Assembly: GCF_001619875.1 (NCBI RefSeq)
Contig: NZ_LRFC01000039.1
Coordinates: 62,001-126,000, forward strand
Source of the DNA: Fictibacillus phosphorivorans
Lineage (GTDB): Bacteria; Bacillota; Bacilli; Bacillales; Fictibacillaceae
Direction of reading: 5' to 3'
DNA length: 64,000 nucleotides
The position numbers were made by a program, and so were the translations under genes. The notes under the pieces are model-generated. The model saw only the letters and a program-made list of their open reading frames with translations. It was not told the origin of the DNA and searched no databases. The first letter of the stretch is position 1; each line of letters starts with the position of its first letter. Below, one piece after another: positions 16,732-25,221 of the stretch.

Positions 16732-17757
16732 ATGATATTTTGTACATCAGTCTGTTTGAATCATCTTGGAAAAGCAAAGGTATTAGCAAATTCCCTAAAA
16801 AAACATATGCCTAATAGCAGATTGGTAATGTGTTTGATAGAGAAAACGATGCCTTCGAATTTGAAAAATGATCCAGACTTTGACGAAGTCGTTCTGGCTA
16901 AAGATATGGGTTTTGCTAATTTTGAAATGATGATTTTTAAATATACGCAATACGAAACTGCCTGTGCTTGTAAAGGACAACTTCTAAGGTATGTTTACCA
17001 GAAATACAGCGATGAGAAATTCGTTTGTTACATTGATTCAGACACACAAGTATTTTACAGTTTTGATGAAGTCCTTTCCGCATTTAAGACGCATTCCATT
17101 GTCTTTACTCCCCACCTAAATGCCCCACCTGAAGATACGCATACAATCTGGGGAGAAAATGCTGAAATCTTATACCTGAGAGTTGGAATCATCAATGGCG
17201 GTTTTATTGGGTTGAAACGGTCAACGGAAACTGAAAAGTTTTTAACTTGGTGGACAGTCAGGCTTGAACACCATGCATTTTTTGATGCGGAAATGGGACT
17301 GTTTACCGATCAGAGATGGCTTACTGCTGCACTTGTTTTGTTTGATGATATCTATATCCTGAAGCACGACGGTTATAATGTGGCTTTTTGGAATATTAAA
17401 CAGCGGTACATTACAATAAATCAAGAAGGTTATGCTGCGAACGGCGTTCCTTTTCGCTTTTTTCACTTTTCAAATATTCACTATCTTCGAGATCATCTTC
17501 CTCCGGATAATCCGTTAGTAACTCCAATTGTCCTGGAATATCTTTCTTTATGGGAGAAATATCAGGAGCAATATCCTACCCATTATGAATGGAGCTATAG
17601 CTTTTTTGATGATGGACTTAAGATTGAAGATAACTCAAGAGAAGCATTTAAAAATAATCCTAAATTAAGAACTAAAACAATAAATCCCTATTTACTATCC
17701 AATAAAGAAATTAGGAAATTAAACAAAAAAAATAAAACGAGGGTGAGATACCGTTGA
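16732..17757 (+). CDS. GT8-like glycosyltransferase, first of a tandem pair
   Basis: 341 residues. Opening MIFCTSVCLNHLGKAKVLA is followed by YIDSDTQVF near residue 102, a DxD site like that of family 8 retaining transferases. KGQLLRYVYQKYS just before it, and RFFHFSNIHYL near the C-terminus, are shared with the next gene. No signal peptide or membrane segment. A sigma-K-like promoter lies upstream, so expression late in the mother cell is inferred. The next gene starts within the stop codon. Confidence 0.8.
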   Translation: MIFCTSVCLNHLGKAKVLANSLKKHMPNSRLVMCLIEKTMPSNLKNDPDFDEVVLAKDMGFANFEMMIFKYTQYETACACKGQLLRYVYQKYSDEKFVCYIDSDTQVFYSFDEVLSAFKTHSIVFTPHLNAPPEDTHTIWGENAEILYLRVGIINGGFIGLKRSTETEKFLTWWTVRLEHHAFFDAEMGLFTDQRWLTAALVLFDDIYILKHDGYNVAFWNIKQRYITINQEGYAANGVPFRFFHFSNIHYLRDHLPPDNPLVTPIVLEYLSLWEKYQEQYPTHYEWSYSFFDDGLKIEDNSREAFKNNPKLRTKTINPYLLSNKEIRKLNKKNKTRVRYR

Positions 17758-18752
17758 TATTTTGTACTTCTGTTTGCGCGAATCACCTTGCGTTGGCCAA
17801 GGTATTGGCCAAATCTATTAATGAACATATGCCTGGCTCTAAGATAGTCGTCTGCTTAGTTGAAAAAGAGCTTCCAGATATAAAGGAAGGATTGGAAATC
17901 TTTGATGAAATCGTATTGGCAAAAGATATGGGATTCGCTAACTATGAGCAGATCATCTTTAAGTACAGCCAATATGAAGCGGCAGGTGCATCAAAAGGTC
18001 AACTATGTCAATATGTTTTTAACAATTATCCTAGTGAAAGCCATGTTGTCTACTTGGATGCCGATACACAGGTTTTTGGTCCTTTTACAGAAGTGATGGA
18101 AGCTTTTAGGTCACACTCAATCGTATTAACTCCACATCTTTTAAATCCCACTTACGATCCTAACTTTCTATTTGGGGAATTTGCGCTATTGAATTCGGGT
18201 ATCTACAATACAGGTTTCTTTGCTCTCAAACGTTCTAAAGAGTCCCAAGATTTTCTGGATTGGTTGTGCGAGCGCTTGGAACAGCATTGTTATCAAAATC
18301 CTGTCCAAGGCCTATTCATTGAACAAAAATGGTTTGATCTTGTTCCTATATTTTTTGATAAGGTGTTCACACTGAATCATCCTGGCTACAATATTGCTTA
18401 TTGGAATGTGTTTGAAAGGAACTTCACGAGATCAAACAGCGGTTATAGCGTTAACGGTACTTCATTCCGGTTTTTCCACTTTTCCGCCTTGAATTATATC
18501 AAGGACACATTATATTTAATAAACAACGAAACGACTGTTCATGTTATGAGCATTATCGATGAATATAAAAGATTAATTAACGAGAATGGCCATCAGGAAT
18601 TAGTAAACACAAGCTGGAGTTATCACAGCTTCGATAATGGACAATGGATACCTGATAAAGTACGCTCCATTTACCGAAATAGTCCTTTAGCACAAAAAGA
18701 GCTGATAAACCCATTCAGCGAAAACCGGCGTACCTTTAAAAAGTATAAATAA
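17754..18752 (+). CDS. GT8-like glycosyltransferase, second of a tandem pair
   Basis: 332 residues from a TTG overlapping the upstream TGA as TTGA, with GAGGGTGAG before it. MIFCTSVCANHLALAKVLAKS, YLDADTQVF, GFFALKRS and RFFHFSALNYI match the upstream gene throughout, so the pair arose by duplication. Strict translational coupling suggests they act in the same pathway, perhaps in sequence or as a heterodimer (inference). A strong terminator follows. Confidence 0.8.
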   Translation: MIFCTSVCANHLALAKVLAKSINEHMPGSKIVVCLVEKELPDIKEGLEIFDEIVLAKDMGFANYEQIIFKYSQYEAAGASKGQLCQYVFNNYPSESHVVYLDADTQVFGPFTEVMEAFRSHSIVLTPHLLNPTYDPNFLFGEFALLNSGIYNTGFFALKRSKESQDFLDWLCERLEQHCYQNPVQGLFIEQKWFDLVPIFFDKVFTLNHPGYNIAYWNVFERNFTRSNSGYSVNGTSFRFFHFSALNYIKDTLYLINNETTVHVMSIIDEYKRLINENGHQELVNTSWSYHSFDNGQWIPDKVRSIYRNSPLAQKELINPFSENRRTFKKYK

Positions 18753-18755
18753 TAG

Positions 18756-18800
18756 AAAAAAGGTTTTCTCATTTCTTTTCGATTTGAGAAAACCTTTTTT
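18756..18800. terminator. Bidirectional terminator
   Basis: AAAAAAGGTTTTCTCA and TGAGAAAACCTTTTTT form a 16-bp stem between convergent genes. Confidence 0.9.
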
Positions 18801-18807
18801 GTTTTTG

Positions 18808-19599
18808 TTATTTTGGTGTAAGAGAAGTTAATTCCACCCAGCCTGTTTTATTCAATCTAAATTGTGGCTCGAACTTATCTCCCCACTTTTTTAACGCATA
18901 ATGAATGTTCCACTTAATCATTTCGTTTAACAGATCTTTCTTATTTACGGTAACATTATTGATATGTTTCCGGTAGTTATAGAGCATTTCGTCGATCCAA
19001 TGAATTTTATAATACTCGATTAAAAGAACATCCATTCGTCGGTCTTCAAGATAACGACCTTCATATGGGTCATCCGTCGGCCAGCCTCCAACCCTTTTAA
19101 GAGCAGCTGTCCTATAAAATCGAGGATAGGGAATAAAGTTTGCAAGCAAAAACTCATAAGGGTCGTCATAAGAACTTCCCTTTATATCGAGTAATTTATA
19201 TAATACCTCACCATAATCATCTTCCATTACGATTGTTTTCTTTCCGCAGATCAGTCCAACATCTTCTGAAACTTTGTTAGCTTCATTTATAAGAATTTCA
19301 AGTGTATCCGGAAAGAACCAGTCATCACTGTCCAGCATAATCGTAAACTCAGTTTCAATATGAGCTAAGCCTATGTTTTGGGTTTTGGACTGGCCTAGAT
19401 TCTTCTTATTTCTTATTAGGGTTAGCCGGGAATCTGAAAGATAGTCTTGTATCGTTAATAAACTGTCATCAGTCGAAGCATCGTCTACAATTATCATCTT
19501 CCAATCCTGATACGACTGGTTAAACACACTTTCTACGGCGTTTCGTAAATACTTTCCGGGGTTATATGAAGGCATTAACACCGTTACCTTTTCATCCAC
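18808..19599 (-). CDS. Family 2 glycosyltransferase, set B
   Basis: 263 residues. GTG 19599 follows GGGAGG and begins after the stop of the upstream gene; a TTG at 19623 would overlap that gene. VTVLMPSYNPGKYL, VDDASTDDS and MLDSDDWFFP are the family 2 motifs, and RVGGWPTDDPYEGRYLEDRR with YRKHINNVT are the set-B signature, very close to the gene at 14493. Second gene of a two-gene unit. Confidence 0.85.
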   Translation of the reverse strand: MDEKVTVLMPSYNPGKYLRNAVESVFNQSYQDWKMIIVDDASTDDSLLTIQDYLSDSRLTLIRNKKNLGQSKTQNIGLAHIETEFTIMLDSDDWFFPDTLEILINEANKVSEDVGLICGKKTIVMEDDYGEVLYKLLDIKGSSYDDPYEFLLANFIPYPRFYRTAALKRVGGWPTDDPYEGRYLEDRRMDVLLIEYYKIHWIDEMLYNYRKHINNVTVNKKDLLNEMIKWNIHYALKKWGDKFEPQFRLNKTGWVELTSLTPK

Positions 19600-19606
19600 T
19601 TTTTCT

Positions 19607-20407
19607 CTATTCCTCCCTTTCAATCGGAATTAATTTTTTTATGACTCTCCAGCCTCCTCTTATCGTCTTAAAAACGGGTTCGTATTCGTTTCCCCAACGC
19701 TTAAGAGCATCTCGAACAATCCACTCTACAGCCTCTTTATATACATCTTTTTGATGTGTAGAATTGCTACTATGAATTCTATAGTAAAGAATTGTCTCAG
19801 GTATATAATAAAAACGGTATTCTTCTATCAGTCTGAGAAACATACGTAGATCCTCTGCATGCCTGCCCTCAAATGGGTCATTGACTGCCCATCCGCCCAT
19901 CTTTTTTACAGAAGATGTCCGGTAAAATTTTGGCCAGGGAATATAGTTTGCCCCCAAGAGTTCATATTTGTCCTGATGAATATTACTCCATTTATTTGAA
20001 ACAAATCGGTATCTTTTTCTGCTTCTCATTTCCGTTACCTCAACAACGTCGCCGATAATTAATGCAACATCTTCTGGCACACTTTCTGCTGTATCCATTA
20101 ATAACTCAACTGTATTTTCAGGAAGCCAGTCATCGCTGTCTAATTGCAGAAAAAATTCAGTCGTTATGTTTTGAAGTCCAATATTTTGAGCTATAGATTG
20201 GCCCCCATTTTTTTCATTCTTAATGAGTGTGATCCTCGGGTCTTGTAATAGGTCTGCAGCATGAAACAAGCTGTGGTCGGTTGATGAATCATCAACTATA
20301 ATCATTTTCCAATATGGGTATGTTTGGTTAAATACACTTTCAATAGCTTCTCTCAAATAGTTCCCTGAATTATAAGAAGGTATTAAAATCGTCACTTCTT
20401 TCCTCAA
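19607..20407 (-). CDS. Family 2 glycosyltransferase, set B
   Basis: 266 residues from a TTG with AGGAGGTG eight bases upstream. VTILIPSYNSGNYL, VDDSSTDHS, QLDSDDWLPE and GGWAVNDPFEGRHAEDLR identify it as a set-B paralogue, more divergent in the second half (YRIHSSNSTH). Eight bases separate its stop from the next start, so the two genes form an operon with their own upstream gap after a terminator. Confidence 0.85.
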   Translation of the reverse strand: MRKEVTILIPSYNSGNYLREAIESVFNQTYPYWKMIIVDDSSTDHSLFHAADLLQDPRITLIKNEKNGGQSIAQNIGLQNITTEFFLQLDSDDWLPENTVELLMDTAESVPEDVALIIGDVVEVTEMRSRKRYRFVSNKWSNIHQDKYELLGANYIPWPKFYRTSSVKKMGGWAVNDPFEGRHAEDLRMFLRLIEEYRFYYIPETILYYRIHSSNSTHQKDVYKEAVEWIVRDALKRWGNEYEPVFKTIRGGWRVIKKLIPIEREE

Positions 20408-20499
20408 CTATTAAACACCTCCTGCATACGTCAAAATAATCCTTACTAATTTATATGCATAAAATCAAATTTAGATTGTACGAACGCTTAGATATGCAC

Positions 20500-20530
20500 A
20501 AAAAAGAGCAAGTCAGAACTTGCTCTTTTA
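20500..20530 (-). terminator. Terminator after the methyltransferase gene
   Basis: AAAAAGAGCAAGT and ACTTGCTCTTTT form a near-perfect stem; minus-strand T tract follows. Confidence 0.85.
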
Positions 20531-20533
20531 GTA

Positions 20534-21151
20534 TTATTTCCTTACTACTCCGGTTAGAATGATCTGGTAATGGTCATCTTTTATTCCTAAAATCGCTTCT
20601 GGAATCTCATGGACGGCCAAACCATCGAGAAATGCTTTCGCCACCCCAACATTCCCAAACACTTCTACTTCTATTTTTTCTTCATCCACCAGTTCACTCA
20701 GCATCATTTTTAATGAAGTATCTGTAAATCTCCAATAGTCTCCATGAAAATCAGTTCGGCAGCTCTGGCTTAAACCTGTTGTGGTTAACAACAGTGTCCC
20801 GCCTGGCTTTAAAGCTTTTAATGTGTTTTTTAGCGCTGCTTTTATATCATAGATAACATGAATGACCTGTGTCAGAATAATACAATCAAAAACGTCTTCA
20901 GGGATATTCTCACCTGTTGCAAGATTTCCCAAAATCGTTGCATCTGGCGATGGAATCAAGTTCAACACGTCGCTGTTAGTGACAGCTGATCCATACGTCC
21001 TCGTGTAATAATTATCTCCTATTTCTAATACATGACCTTTTATCTCTGAGCGGTTATTTTCTAAGAATTGTTCAATGTAATACCTGTCAATTGGTTTTCC
21101 CCGGTCAAAACCAAAATTTCTGCTTTTGGGCCTTATCGAATGGTTATTCAA
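20534..21151 (-). CDS. SAM-dependent class I methyltransferase
   Basis: 205 residues. HVLEIGDNYYTRTYG is a divergent motif I, FDCIILTQVIHVIYD motif II-like, and LKALKPGGTLLLTT motif III of the Rossmann methyltransferase fold. TTG 21151 is chosen because GAGGAGG lies eight bases before it; an in-frame TTG at 21175 has no site. It follows the PIG-L gene by about 30 bp. Methylation of a sugar residue in the glycan is a plausible role by context, not shown by sequence. Confidence 0.82.
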   Translation of the reverse strand: MNNHSIRPKSRNFGFDRGKPIDRYYIEQFLENNRSEIKGHVLEIGDNYYTRTYGSAVTNSDVLNLIPSPDATILGNLATGENIPEDVFDCIILTQVIHVIYDIKAALKNTLKALKPGGTLLLTTTGLSQSCRTDFHGDYWRFTDTSLKMMLSELVDEEKIEVEVFGNVGVAKAFLDGLAVHEIPEAILGIKDDHYQIILTGVVRK

Positions 21152-21183
21152 TATGACTTCCTCCTCTTTTGACAAGCAGACTT

Positions 21184-21867
21184 TTAAAAAAGCTGCGCTC
21201 GCAAAATATAGTATTTTTCTGCATATTGACAGCCGTTTTCCATCCCGCGTTTTTCAGCCCACCTCTTCACATTCTCTGGTGAGATCAGATGCTGCGGATC
21301 CCGAATTTGAGAAACGTGCCTCTTCATTGCTTCTACCTTCATATCTACTTTTTCACCAAGATCCAAGAAAAGCTCACCGGCATTGTTAATCTGTGGATAC
21401 TGCCAGACAATTAATGGATACTCATACATGGCAATCAGCTTGTAATGATGATTCGGCTGCGGTCGTAAGCTAGCCAAACAAGCGTTAAAAAGCGCTTTAT
21501 GATCTTGATGAAAACTTGGATATGGAATAAAAACCATGGAAGGCTTAAAACTCATTAATATCTCATCTATTTTAGAAACTATTTCTTTTTGTGGAATGGT
21601 ATCCAAGATTGCTTCTTTATCTTCATATATGACTTCAAAATCAATGCAACCCAAATATGCTAGTGCATCTGCCAATTCACTTTTTCTGATATCGGCTGTT
21701 ACTTTCTTGCCTGAATGCCGGAATATCGTCTCACCTAACGCCGCAATGACCACTTTAACTTGATTTCCTAAGCTGCTAGCCTTCTCAATTAAACCTCCAC
21801 AACCCAACACTTCGTCATCGGAGTGCGGCGCTATAATTAATATTCGTTCATTTCCATTGTTAAGCAT
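21184..21867 (-). CDS. PIG-L/LmbE-family deacetylase
   Basis: 227 residues. ILIIAPHSDDEVLGCGG is the family signature, with His-Asp-Asp zinc ligands and catalytic aspartate, and FHQDHKALF supplies the other zinc histidine. Family members remove N-acetyl groups from GlcNAc conjugates, as in bacillithiol synthesis. Here the neighbours are glycosyltransferases and a methyltransferase, so sugar de-N-acetylation during glycan assembly is more likely than thiol synthesis. GGGGGTG precedes the ATG. Confidence 0.87.
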   Translation of the reverse strand: MLNNGNERILIIAPHSDDEVLGCGGLIEKASSLGNQVKVVIAALGETIFRHSGKKVTADIRKSELADALAYLGCIDFEVIYEDKEAILDTIPQKEIVSKIDEILMSFKPSMVFIPYPSFHQDHKALFNACLASLRPQPNHHYKLIAMYEYPLIVWQYPQINNAGELFLDLGEKVDMKVEAMKRHVSQIRDPQHLISPENVKRWAEKRGMENGCQYAEKYYILRAQLF

Positions 21868-21954
21868 CGTACACCCCCGAAACCTATTTTTACGTTACAG
21901 TTAGTTTTAATCTATTCAGCAATTACGGGAATGTATAGGCACGAAACTCTGAAG

Positions 21955-22941
21955 TTAAACCATTATCTTGAACAGCTGTTCATTATAGATAAAGCCCTGC
22001 TGCACTAACTGTTCATAATTTCCTAATAATCTAGTGCTGTCTAGAAATATCACAGCGTCTATCTTGCCGGAAGAATATAGATGATCAATTTTAGAACTTA
22101 AACTTCTTTTATTTTTATAATAATAATCATAGATTGAGAGACCGCTTTCTTTGCAAACAATGTTTATAAAATCCTTACACGTTTTCCGATCGCCTATCAG
22201 TGCAAAATTCGGCTTTCGATTTAATGTAAGAGTTAATTTTTTTTCGATGCCCTTACTAGAAATCAACCACACTTCATCTACTGTGTCCTGCCGGTTTACT
22301 CGGCTAAGTGAATCAAAATAAATGCGATACTGATAAAGCACTTTAGGTAGTTTATGAATCGGTAAAATTTCCATCATACGCATCCAAAGGTCATAATCAT
22401 AGGCAATCTTATACTCAGGATTATAACCGCCAATTCTTTCAAAAACTGCTCTTGAAAACATAGAGGAACCGTGACAGATATAATTGGCACAAAAACGATT
22501 CTCAAATAAATAATCAGTGGAGGCACAATGTCCTTCAGCTTCCCATTCTAAAATGTCTTGTGAGATTTCCTCTTTTCCATGTATACATTTTATAAATGTC
22601 CCAACTGATGCTATTTCAGGATGCTTCATTACATACTTTACCTGTTCTTCAATACGATTTGGCATACTGAGATCATCAGCATCTTGAATAGCTATCCAGC
22701 TGCTGCTAGCATGTTTTACACCTACATTCAAACAATAGGCAGCACCTTGGTTTTTTTCTTGATGTATAATTTTTACCCTTTCATCTTTAATGGACTCCAG
22801 AATTTCGTATGATCGGTCTGTAGATCCATCATTTACAATGATTAGCTCCAGGTTTTTATACGTTTGGTTTAAGATACTATTTATTGCTTCTTCTACATAG
22901 CATTCAGCATTGTAAACAGCCATTACAACAGAAATTAACAT
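21955..22941 (-). CDS. Family 2 glycosyltransferase with extra C-terminal domain, set C
   Basis: 328 residues. GT-A domain: ISVVMAVYNAECYVEEAI, VNDGSTD, AIQDADDLS, then FCANYICHGSSMFSR and YKIAYDYDLWMRMME. From about residue 245 a second small alpha/beta domain begins (FALIGDRKTCKDF ... DAVIFLDSTRLLGNY). This extension is shared only with the gene at 24083. GGGGAG precedes the ATG. First gene of a leftward run with PIG-L and methyltransferase. Confidence 0.85.
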   Translation of the reverse strand: MLISVVMAVYNAECYVEEAINSILNQTYKNLELIIVNDGSTDRSYEILESIKDERVKIIHQEKNQGAAYCLNVGVKHASSSWIAIQDADDLSMPNRIEEQVKYVMKHPEIASVGTFIKCIHGKEEISQDILEWEAEGHCASTDYLFENRFCANYICHGSSMFSRAVFERIGGYNPEYKIAYDYDLWMRMMEILPIHKLPKVLYQYRIYFDSLSRVNRQDTVDEVWLISSKGIEKKLTLTLNRKPNFALIGDRKTCKDFINIVCKESGLSIYDYYYKNKRSLSSKIDHLYSSGKIDAVIFLDSTRLLGNYEQLVQQGFIYNEQLFKIMV

Positions 22942-22997
22942 TCATACTCCCCTTTTTGATTATTATATTTTCAAAGACTAATCCCGCCACAAATTTT

Positions 22998-23032
22998 AAA
23001 GTCGCTATTTACATCTCAGTAAACAGCGACTT
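22998..23032 (-). terminator. Probable terminator after second galE
   Basis: AAGTCGCT and AGCGACTT stem extended by ATTTAC/GTAAAC; only a weak T tract follows on the minus strand. Confidence 0.5.
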
Positions 23033-23034
23033 GT

Positions 23035-24045
23035 TTAGTACAAATCATTTATTTTGTTCCACTGCCACTTCCAGGCATCTCGGCACATTTCATTGAGATC
23101 TTTTTCAGCTTCCCATCCAAGTTCCCTCTTAGCCTTTGTTGGATCCGCATAGCTGACAGCGATGTCTCCTGGTCTGCGATTCACAATGTTGTATGGAATC
23201 TTTTGTCCTGATGCTCTTTCGAAGGCTTTAATCATTTCCAGCACACTGTACCCTTTTCCTGTCCCTAGGTTATATGCTTCTATCCCACTGCTTCCGATTA
23301 CTTTAGCAAGCGCCTTCAAGTGCCCTTTTGCCAGGTCAGTAATATGGATATAATCCCTGACTCCAGTACCGTCTTTTGTAGGATAATCATTGCCATAGAT
23401 GTTAACTTCCTTTAATTTCCCAATAGCAACTTGTGTAATATACGGCGCTAAGTTGGAGGGTATTCCATTGGGATTCTCACCAATCAGGCCGCTTTCATGG
23501 GCTCCAACCGGATTGAAATAACGCAACAGGGCAATGCTCCACGATTTGTCTGAGACATAAAGGTCCCTTAATACCTCTTCAACCATCAGCTTTGTCCGGC
23601 CATACGGATTGGTTACGCCAAGCGGAGTGTCTTCTGAAATTGGCATTTTCTCGGCCGTGCCATAGACTGTTGCAGATGAGCTCACAACCAATTTCTTTAC
23701 ACCGTACTTCTGCATCACTTCGCAAAGTATAATCGTTCCTGAAACATTGTTTCGATAATATTTTAACGGCATCCACACCGATTCCCCAACTGCTTTTAAT
23801 CCGGCAAGATGGACGACTGCATCAATCTTCTGCTCGGTAAAAATCCTTTCTAATTTCTTTTTTTCTATAAGATCGATTTGCTCAAAGATAAAATCCTTGC
23901 CTGTGATTTCCTTTATGCGGTGTACGGTATCTAACTTACTATTAGACAATTTATCTAACACTACAAGGTCATAATCGTTATATAAAAGTTCTACACAGGT
24001 ATGGCTGCCAATAAAACCGGCTCCACCTGTAACCAAAATAGCCAT
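23035..24045 (-). CDS. galE: UDP-glucose 4-epimerase (second copy)
   Basis: 336 residues. GGAGFIGSH, SSSATVYG, NPYGRTK (catalytic Y-x-x-x-K), LRYFNPVGAHESG and GDIAVSYADP are classic GalE motifs, closer to housekeeping GalE than the copy at 12139. AGGAGG precedes the ATG. It follows the glycosyltransferase gene at 24083 by 37 bp. Two epimerases in one cluster may have different substrate preference (UDP-Glc versus UDP-GlcNAc), which cannot be told here. Confidence 0.93.
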   Translation of the reverse strand: MAILVTGGAGFIGSHTCVELLYNDYDLVVLDKLSNSKLDTVHRIKEITGKDFIFEQIDLIEKKKLERIFTEQKIDAVVHLAGLKAVGESVWMPLKYYRNNVSGTIILCEVMQKYGVKKLVVSSSATVYGTAEKMPISEDTPLGVTNPYGRTKLMVEEVLRDLYVSDKSWSIALLRYFNPVGAHESGLIGENPNGIPSNLAPYITQVAIGKLKEVNIYGNDYPTKDGTGVRDYIHITDLAKGHLKALAKVIGSSGIEAYNLGTGKGYSVLEMIKAFERASGQKIPYNIVNRRPGDIAVSYADPTKAKRELGWEAEKDLNEMCRDAWKWQWNKINDLY

Positions 24046-24082
24046 TTCATTGCCTCCTGGTAAATTGGTTTTTCTTAATCGT

Positions 24083-25072
24083 TTATTGATAGTATCCAGC
24101 CCATATTTTGAACAAATTGTAATTCAATTTGAAGTCTTTTTCCTTCAATTTATTGAACACATGTATTAATCTAATATCTTCTAAAAAAATTACTCCATCT
24201 ACATCTAGGTTTTGATAAATTTGTATAATGTCATTTTCATTAAAATCTTTATAGAAATAACTTGTTACTTCTAATTTATTAATTGAACTGACCTTTTTAA
24301 AATCTTCGCATGCCTCCTTTAATCCAAAAACAATCAATTTGGGCTCTCTTCCAGGCTTTTTTTGCAAACTCATATTTATATGTTTAGTAGCGACTAGCCA
24401 ATCTTCATTAATCGTCTGATTATTGTTTCGGCTTATTGAATCATTATGAATACGATATTGATAAAGCACATTTGGGATCTTGTGCATGAAAGTTCTCTCA
24501 AGCATCCTTAACCATAAATCATAGTCATAACATATTTTATATTGAGGATCATAGCCGCCCACTTGATGAAAGAGAGATTTAGAAAAGATAACAGAGCCAT
24601 GACAAAAAGGATTTAAATAATATCGGTAAGCGTATATATGCTCTTTAGAAGAAAGGTGGTTTCTAGTTGATTCTATGTGTAGGCTCCTTTTAGGAACTTC
24701 AGTTTCACCTGAAATACATTCAATGAATGAACCTGCAGCATTAACATCTCGATGTTCTTTAATAAAACGCACTTGCTCCTCTAGCTTATTCGGCAGACTG
24801 ATATCATCTGCATCCTGAATTGCAATCCAATCTCCCTGCGCTGCACCTATGCCAGTATTTAACGCGTGTGCAGCCCCACAGTTTTCTTCCAAATGGATAA
24901 CCTTTATTCTTCGGTCATCTAGTGTACTCAAAATATTCTTTGTTCCATCTATCGATCCATCATTAATAATGATTAGTTCAAAGTTTTTATAAGTTTGAAG
25001 AAGCACACTTTTAATAGATTCCTTCAAATAACATTCACCATTAAACACAGGCATTATTACAGATACCAGCAT
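24083..25072 (-). CDS. Family 2 glycosyltransferase with extra C-terminal domain, set C
   Basis: 329 residues, paralogue of the gene at 21955. VSVIMPVFNGECYLKESI, INDGSIDGT, AIQDADDIS, and FCHGSVIFSKS with YKICYDYDLWLRML. The C-terminal domain from about residue 245 (KLIVFGLKEACEDF ... DGVIFLEDIRLIHVF) has a Rossmann-like alternation. GAGGAG precedes the ATG. Divergent from ugd. Confidence 0.85.
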   Translation of the reverse strand: MLVSVIMPVFNGECYLKESIKSVLLQTYKNFELIIINDGSIDGTKNILSTLDDRRIKVIHLEENCGAAHALNTGIGAAQGDWIAIQDADDISLPNKLEEQVRFIKEHRDVNAAGSFIECISGETEVPKRSLHIESTRNHLSSKEHIYAYRYYLNPFCHGSVIFSKSLFHQVGGYDPQYKICYDYDLWLRMLERTFMHKIPNVLYQYRIHNDSISRNNNQTINEDWLVATKHINMSLQKKPGREPKLIVFGLKEACEDFKKVSSINKLEVTSYFYKDFNENDIIQIYQNLDVDGVIFLEDIRLIHVFNKLKEKDFKLNYNLFKIWAGYYQ

Positions 25073-25221
25073 ATGTTACTCCTCTTCTTTTAAGGATCTG
25101 ACATATTATTTCATATGCTGAAAACCTTAAAATGGTAACAGTATTTTAGGCTGCTGCCGTTTCCTGTTTACAAGCATCCTCATATCTTGTTATGTACATC
25201 ATTAAATGAGGAGGTGCTTTA

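Noticed and set aside
12139-24045. Two galE genes as a duplication with one pseudogene
   Set aside because: Both are full length with intact NAD and Y-x-x-x-K motifs, and they differ enough to be distinct enzymes.
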